Shown piece by piece: positions 60,251 to 64,000 of a stretch of DNA of 64,000 nt (the stretch's first letter is position 1; each line of letters begins with the position of its first letter). The notes beneath the pieces are model-generated. The model did not search any database, had not been told where the DNA came from, and was given only the letters and a program-made list of their open reading frames with translations. A program made the translations under genes and the position numbers. The DNA is from RGIG5579 sp045597125 (GTDB lineage Bacteria > Bacillota > Clostridia > Oscillospirales > SIG627), in assembly GCA_045597125.1 (NCBI GenBank), contig JAZODR010000031.1, positions 41,723-105,722 on the forward strand, written 5' to 3'.

Positions 60251-60808
60251 ATGGCTGAATATTATTTAATATCGCAGTTGCCGTCTTTGGATGGGATAAG
60301 TGAAAATACTCCGCTTCCGATTACCGAAGAACGATTTGCAGAGCTTTGCAAACGCTTTTTAGGAAAAAGGTCGCAGGAGGCTATGAAAAAGCTCACTTTA
60401 TCACCTTCAAAAGAAATTGAGAGTTCGGATTCGGTTTTGATTGATGCTTGGAATGAATGCGAGAGAAATTTTCGATTTGCGCTTGCTAAAGTTCGGGCGG
60501 AGAAAATGAAGAAAACCTTTGTTACGGAAAATAGAATTTTTCCTGTGGAATATATCAAGGCGGCAAGTGCGGCAATAGAAATCGAAAATCCAATGGAAGC
60601 AGAAAAATATCTAAACAGTTACCGTTTGGGAATCTTAGAAACGCTAAGGCCTATGGATAGCTTCTCTGAGGATTATATCTTCTATTACGGACTTAAATTA
60701 AAATTGCTTCTTCGGATAAGGCAGTTTGATACAAAGACCGGAGAAAAAGCGTACAAAAATATATATGACTCCATTTTAAATGGAGATAGGTTGGAGGCAA
60801 AACAATGA
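60251..60808 (+). CDS. DUF2764 family protein of V/A-ATPase operons
   Basis: A 185-residue mostly helical protein starting MAEYYLISQLPSLDG, the hallmark of DUF2764. The family occurs within V/A-ATPase operons of Bacteroidetes and spirochaetes, between subunits E and A, where subunit C is found in other bacteria, so it may be a divergent C-like central-stalk or rotor-cap subunit. It follows subunit E by five bases and overlaps subunit A by four. Confidence 0.85.
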   Translation: MAEYYLISQLPSLDGISENTPLPITEERFAELCKRFLGKRSQEAMKKLTLSPSKEIESSDSVLIDAWNECERNFRFALAKVRAEKMKKTFVTENRIFPVEYIKAASAAIEIENPMEAEKYLNSYRLGILETLRPMDSFSEDYIFYYGLKLKLLLRIRQFDTKTGEKAYKNIYDSILNGDRLEAKQ

Positions 60809-62574
60809 CCGAAAATAAAGGAAAGGTAGTAAGCATAAACGGAAACTTGGTGTCGGTAAAATTTGACGGCAACGTTTCTATGAACGAAATATGCTATGTT
60901 TTTGTGGGTGATACTGCCCTTAAAAGCGAGGTTATCCGTATAAAAGGCAACGTAGCACAAGTGCAGGTTTATGAAATGACCGATGGCATTCAATGTGGTG
61001 ATACGGTTGAATTTACGGGAGATATGCTCTCGGCAGATCTTGGCCCCGGATTGCTCGGTCAGATATATGACGGACTTCAAAACCCGCTTCCCGTTTTAGC
61101 AGAGCAGGCAGGCTGGTTTTTGGAAAGAGGAATTTACGCAGACGGACTTAATACGGAAAAGAAATGGGAATTTACACCGACTGCGAAGGTTGGTGACGTT
61201 GTTCGTGCGGGTGAATACATCGGCAATGTTCCCGAAGGCCCTTTTACACATAAAATTTTCATCCCCTTTTATCTGCTTGGAAACTATACAGTAAAATCCA
61301 TTGCGGATAAGGGCGAATATACCGTTAAAGAAACGATTGCGGTGGTAACTGATGAGCGAGGCCGTGAAATATCCGTATCAATGTCATTTAAGTGGCCTGT
61401 TAAACGCGCGGTTAAATGCTATAGTGAGAGATTGGCACCCGTAGAAACAATGGAAACCAAGGTACGACTTATCGACACCTTCTTCCCTGTAGCAAAAGGC
61501 GGAACCTATTGTACGCCCGGACCTTTCGGTGCAGGCAAAACCGTATTGCAGCATACCACATCGAAATATGCGGATGTAGATATTGTTATTATTGCTGCTT
61601 GCGGCGAGCGTGCAGGTGAGGTTGTTGAAACGCTGACAGAGTTTCCCGAACTGACCGACCCTAAAACCGGTCGTTCGCTTATGGAACGAACCATTATTAT
61701 ATGTAATACTTCCTCTATGCCCGTTGCCTCCCGTGAAGCTTCGGTTTATACTGCGGTAACACTTGCTGAGTACTATCGCCAAATGGGGCTTCATGTTCTT
61801 ATGCTGGCAGACTCAACATCTCGCTGGGCACAGGCGATGCGTGAAATGTCCGGCAGATTGGAAGAGATTCCCGGCGAAGAGGCTTTCCCAGCATACTTGG
61901 AATCCTATATTGCCGCCTTCTATGAAAGGGCGGGCTATGTCCGTTTGCCGGACGGCAGTACCGGTTCCGTTACCATTGGCGGTACCGTATCTCCTGCAGG
62001 CGGCAACTTTGAGGAACCTGTAACACAGGCGACTTTAAAGGTTGTGGGTGCTTTCCATGGCCTTTCCCGTGAGCGTTCGGATGCAAGAAAGTATCCCGCC
62101 ATTGACCCGCTTATCTCTTGGTCAAAATATAACAGCGTTATTGACAACGAAAAGTTAGACTTTTGTAAGAGTATTCTTCACCACGGAGATGAGATTGGTT
62201 CGATGATGAAGGTTGTCGGTGAAGAAGGCACCACTCTTTCAGATTACATTACCTATTTAAAATCCGAAATGCTCGATGCCGTTTATCTGCAACAGAATTC
62301 CTTCGATTTAGTTGATGCAAACTGCGGAAAATTGCGTCAACGCTATGTCATCGATAAGTTGGTATATGTTTTGGGCAGTAATTACGCTCTTGAAAATAAA
62401 GACGATGCGCGAGGCTTCTTTAACCGTATGCGTCAAAAATTCATCGACTGGAATTATACCGATTTTGAGAACGAAGTATTCAAAAAAGCAGAATCTGAGA
62501 TTGATGAATTGTATCGCAAAGGTGACGGCAAATTAGCCGCACCGACTGAAAAACTATTAAAGGACGGTGAATGA
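60805..62574 (+). CDS. atpA: V/A-type ATP synthase catalytic subunit A
   Basis: A 589-residue catalytic subunit. The P-loop is GPFGAGKT (about 230-237), followed by CGERAGEVVETL and SMPVASREAS; the adenine-site segment LADSTSRWAQAMREMSGRL is intact, as is the bulge domain typical of V/A-type A subunits. It hydrolyses or makes ATP while coupling H+ or Na+ transport. Overlaps of four bases with both neighbours indicate translational coupling. Confidence 0.97.
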   Translation: MTENKGKVVSINGNLVSVKFDGNVSMNEICYVFVGDTALKSEVIRIKGNVAQVQVYEMTDGIQCGDTVEFTGDMLSADLGPGLLGQIYDGLQNPLPVLAEQAGWFLERGIYADGLNTEKKWEFTPTAKVGDVVRAGEYIGNVPEGPFTHKIFIPFYLLGNYTVKSIADKGEYTVKETIAVVTDERGREISVSMSFKWPVKRAVKCYSERLAPVETMETKVRLIDTFFPVAKGGTYCTPGPFGAGKTVLQHTTSKYADVDIVIIAACGERAGEVVETLTEFPELTDPKTGRSLMERTIIICNTSSMPVASREASVYTAVTLAEYYRQMGLHVLMLADSTSRWAQAMREMSGRLEEIPGEEAFPAYLESYIAAFYERAGYVRLPDGSTGSVTIGGTVSPAGGNFEEPVTQATLKVVGAFHGLSRERSDARKYPAIDPLISWSKYNSVIDNEKLDFCKSILHHGDEIGSMMKVVGEEGTTLSDYITYLKSEMLDAVYLQQNSFDLVDANCGKLRQRYVIDKLVYVLGSNYALENKDDARGFFNRMRQKFIDWNYTDFENEVFKKAESEIDELYRKGDGKLAAPTEKLLKDGE

Positions 62575-63872
62575 GAGTGAATAAAGTATATAATCGAATA
62601 GAATCCATTACCGGTAATGTTATCACTGTCCGAGCAAATGATGTTAAGTATAAGGAATTGGCACAGATCAACACACGCTTTGGCAAGTCCTTGGCTCAGG
62701 TTAATAAAATTGAGGGAGATATTGTTTCTCTGCAGGTTTTTGCCGGCGGTCAGGGTGTCTCTACAGGAGATGAAGTTCGTTTCCTCGGTCACGAAATGCG
62801 GGTATCTTTTAGCGAACATTTATTAGGTCGTATATTCAACGGCTCAGGTGAGCCGAGAGATAAAGACCCTGCACTTAACGAGAATATGAAACCCATCGGC
62901 GGCCCCTCTGTTAATCCCACTAAACGTATTCTTGCCAACCGAATGATGAGAACCAACATTCCTATGATTGATATGTTCAATACCTTGGTTGTTTCTCAGA
63001 AACTACCCATTTTTTCCATTTCCGGTGAGCCGTACAATCAACTTCTTGCCCGAATTGCAATGCAGGCAGAAGCCGACGTAATCGTTCTTGGCGGTATGGG
63101 TCTTAAATATGATGATTTTCTATATTTTAAGGATGCGCTTTCCAAGGGCGGCGCACTCAGTAAAACCGTTATGTTTATTCATACTGCTTCCGATCCTACC
63201 GTTGAGTGTATGATGATTCCCGATATGGTATTGGCGGTAGCAGAGCAATTTGCACTTCAGAATAAAGACGTATTGGTGCTCCTTACCGATATGACCAACT
63301 TTGCTGATGCCATGAAGGAAATTGCCATTACGCAGGAACAGGTTCCTTCCAACCGTGGATATCCCGGCGATCTGTATTCTCAGCTTGCATCCCGTTACGA
63401 AAAGGCGGTTGACTTTGCTGATTCAGGGTCAGTTACCGTCTTGGCGGTTACTACAATGCCCGGCGATGACGTTACTCATCCCGTCCCCGACAATACGGGA
63501 TATATTACCGAAGGTCAGTATTACCTTAAAGGCGGTCGTATAGAGCCGTTCGGTTCTCTTTCCCGACTAAAACAAAACGTAAACGGTAAAACACGAAAAG
63601 ACCATCGAGCGCTTATGGATGCGATGATTCGCCTTTATTCTTCCTACAAGGAAACGCTTGAAAAGAAAAACATGGGCTTTTCTATGAGCCGTTGGGATGA
63701 AAAATTGCTGAAATACGGTGAGCTTTTTGAAGATAAGTTAATGTCGCTGTCCGTTAATCTTCCGCTTGAAGATGCACTTGATTTAGGATGGGAGATTTTA
63801 GCGGATTGCTTCGAAAAGGACGAAACCGGAATAAAATCAGACCTTACTGATGAATTTTGGCCTAAAGGTTAA
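62571..63872 (+). CDS. atpB: V/A-type ATP synthase subunit B
   Basis: A 433-residue non-catalytic nucleotide-binding subunit. It has the SGEPYNQLLARIA region in place of a P-loop, LTDMTNFADAMKEIA, and the nucleotide-contact SRLKQNVNGKTRKDH. It follows subunit A with a four-base overlap and precedes subunit D by 14 bases. Gene order E-DUF2764-A-B-D matches the type found in Bacteroidetes and spirochaetes. Confidence 0.97.
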   Translation: MRVNKVYNRIESITGNVITVRANDVKYKELAQINTRFGKSLAQVNKIEGDIVSLQVFAGGQGVSTGDEVRFLGHEMRVSFSEHLLGRIFNGSGEPRDKDPALNENMKPIGGPSVNPTKRILANRMMRTNIPMIDMFNTLVVSQKLPIFSISGEPYNQLLARIAMQAEADVIVLGGMGLKYDDFLYFKDALSKGGALSKTVMFIHTASDPTVECMMIPDMVLAVAEQFALQNKDVLVLLTDMTNFADAMKEIAITQEQVPSNRGYPGDLYSQLASRYEKAVDFADSGSVTVLAVTTMPGDDVTHPVPDNTGYITEGQYYLKGGRIEPFGSLSRLKQNVNGKTRKDHRALMDAMIRLYSSYKETLEKKNMGFSMSRWDEKLLKYGELFEDKLMSLSVNLPLEDALDLGWEILADCFEKDETGIKSDLTDEFWPKG

Positions 63873-63886
63873 GGAGGTTTGTAGTT

Positions 63887-64000
63887 TTGGCAAAAATCAA
63901 ACTAACTAAAAACGAGTTGAAGGTACAAAAGGACGCACTTAAAATGTACCACAGATATTTGCCTACTCTGACACTGAAAAAGCAACAACTCCAATCAGAG
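63887..64000 (+). CDS. atpD: V/A-type ATP synthase subunit D, N-terminal fragment
   Basis: The first 38 codons of a gene cut by the window edge. AAGGAGG (63871-63877) precedes a TTG start, and the protein begins with AKIKLTKNELKVQKDAL, then YHRYLPTLTLKKQQL, the usual start of the coiled-coil central-stalk subunit D. Subunits I and K are expected further right. Confidence 0.88.
   Translation, partial: MAKIKLTKNELKVQKDALKMYHRYLPTLTLKKQQLQSE

Noticed and set aside
1..64000. CRISPR arrays, insertion sequences, prophage or integrative element borders
   Set aside because: No regularly spaced direct repeats, transposase, integrase or phage structural genes were seen anywhere in the window.

Overview
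The window reads as a chromosomal segment of a Clostridia-type member of the Bacillota, probably anaerobic and possibly endospore-forming. The basis is the gene content: a CIRCE-controlled groES-groEL pair, a MecA adaptor, a PdaA-type cortex deacetylase, a CotJC-like manganese catalase, a class B sortase, a CpsB/C/D phosphoregulatory set, DUF4358 lipoproteins beside an MBOAT/DHHW acyltransferase pair, and the rimP-nusA-ylxR-ylxQ-infB-rbfA-nrnA-truB order. Strong AGGAGG ribosome sites, TTGACA/TATAAT-like promoters and U-rich terminators fit. No insertion sequence, prophage, CRISPR array, rRNA or canonical tRNA was seen. The species cannot be named from the sequence.

Layout. 1-2.6 kb: end of an ABC permease, a histidine phosphatase, a sigma factor operon that includes a tRNA-like RNA and a zinc-ribbon protein, and a Dabb-domain protein. 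2.6-9.6 kb (minus): lon, engB, an unknown protein, a DinG/XPD-like helicase and a class B sortase, with tight overlaps among the first four. 9.8-21 kb (plus): a kinase-like protein, pfkA, a NahK-like sugar kinase, then a cell-envelope polysaccharide block (CpsC, CpsD, CpsB, LCP, YfhO) interleaved with a gamma-carbonic anhydrase, RlmA and a TtcA-like enzyme. 21.1-23.2 kb: groESL. 23.2-27.1 kb (minus): O-acyltransferase pair and two lipoproteins. 27.2-38.5 kb: the translation/RNA operon, followed by a sugar nucleotidyltransferase fused to a degenerate phosphohexomutase and by RNase J. 38.5-41.3 kb: a large secreted protein of unknown function. 41.3-48.5 kb (minus): MscS, RecG, a membrane-spanning YhaN-like ATPase, two polysaccharide deacetylases and MecA. 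48.6-53.7 kb: an ABC exporter pair flanking a DUF1854 protein. 53.7-59.3 kb: glyQS, a DUF6512 membrane protein, a cation:proton antiporter with a SulP anion transporter, and a manganese catalase. 59.3 kb to the end: a V/A-type ATPase operon (E, DUF2764, A, B, D start) behind a strong promoter and an apparent leader terminator.

How the parts work together. The envelope genes suggest a tyrosine-phosphorylation-controlled capsule or exopolysaccharide (CpsB/C/D) attached by an LCP enzyme, decorated by YfhO glycosylation and MBOAT/DHHW O-acylation, and trimmed by deacetylases. The translation operon is the standard Firmicutes core. The most unusual parts are the ABC-DUF1854-ABC exporter with zinc ribbons, the tRNA-like RNA after the sigma factor gene, the recG-coupled membrane-spanning SMC-like ATPase, the helicase with an apparently dead nuclease domain, and the DUF2764-type rotary ATPase operon with its leader terminator.
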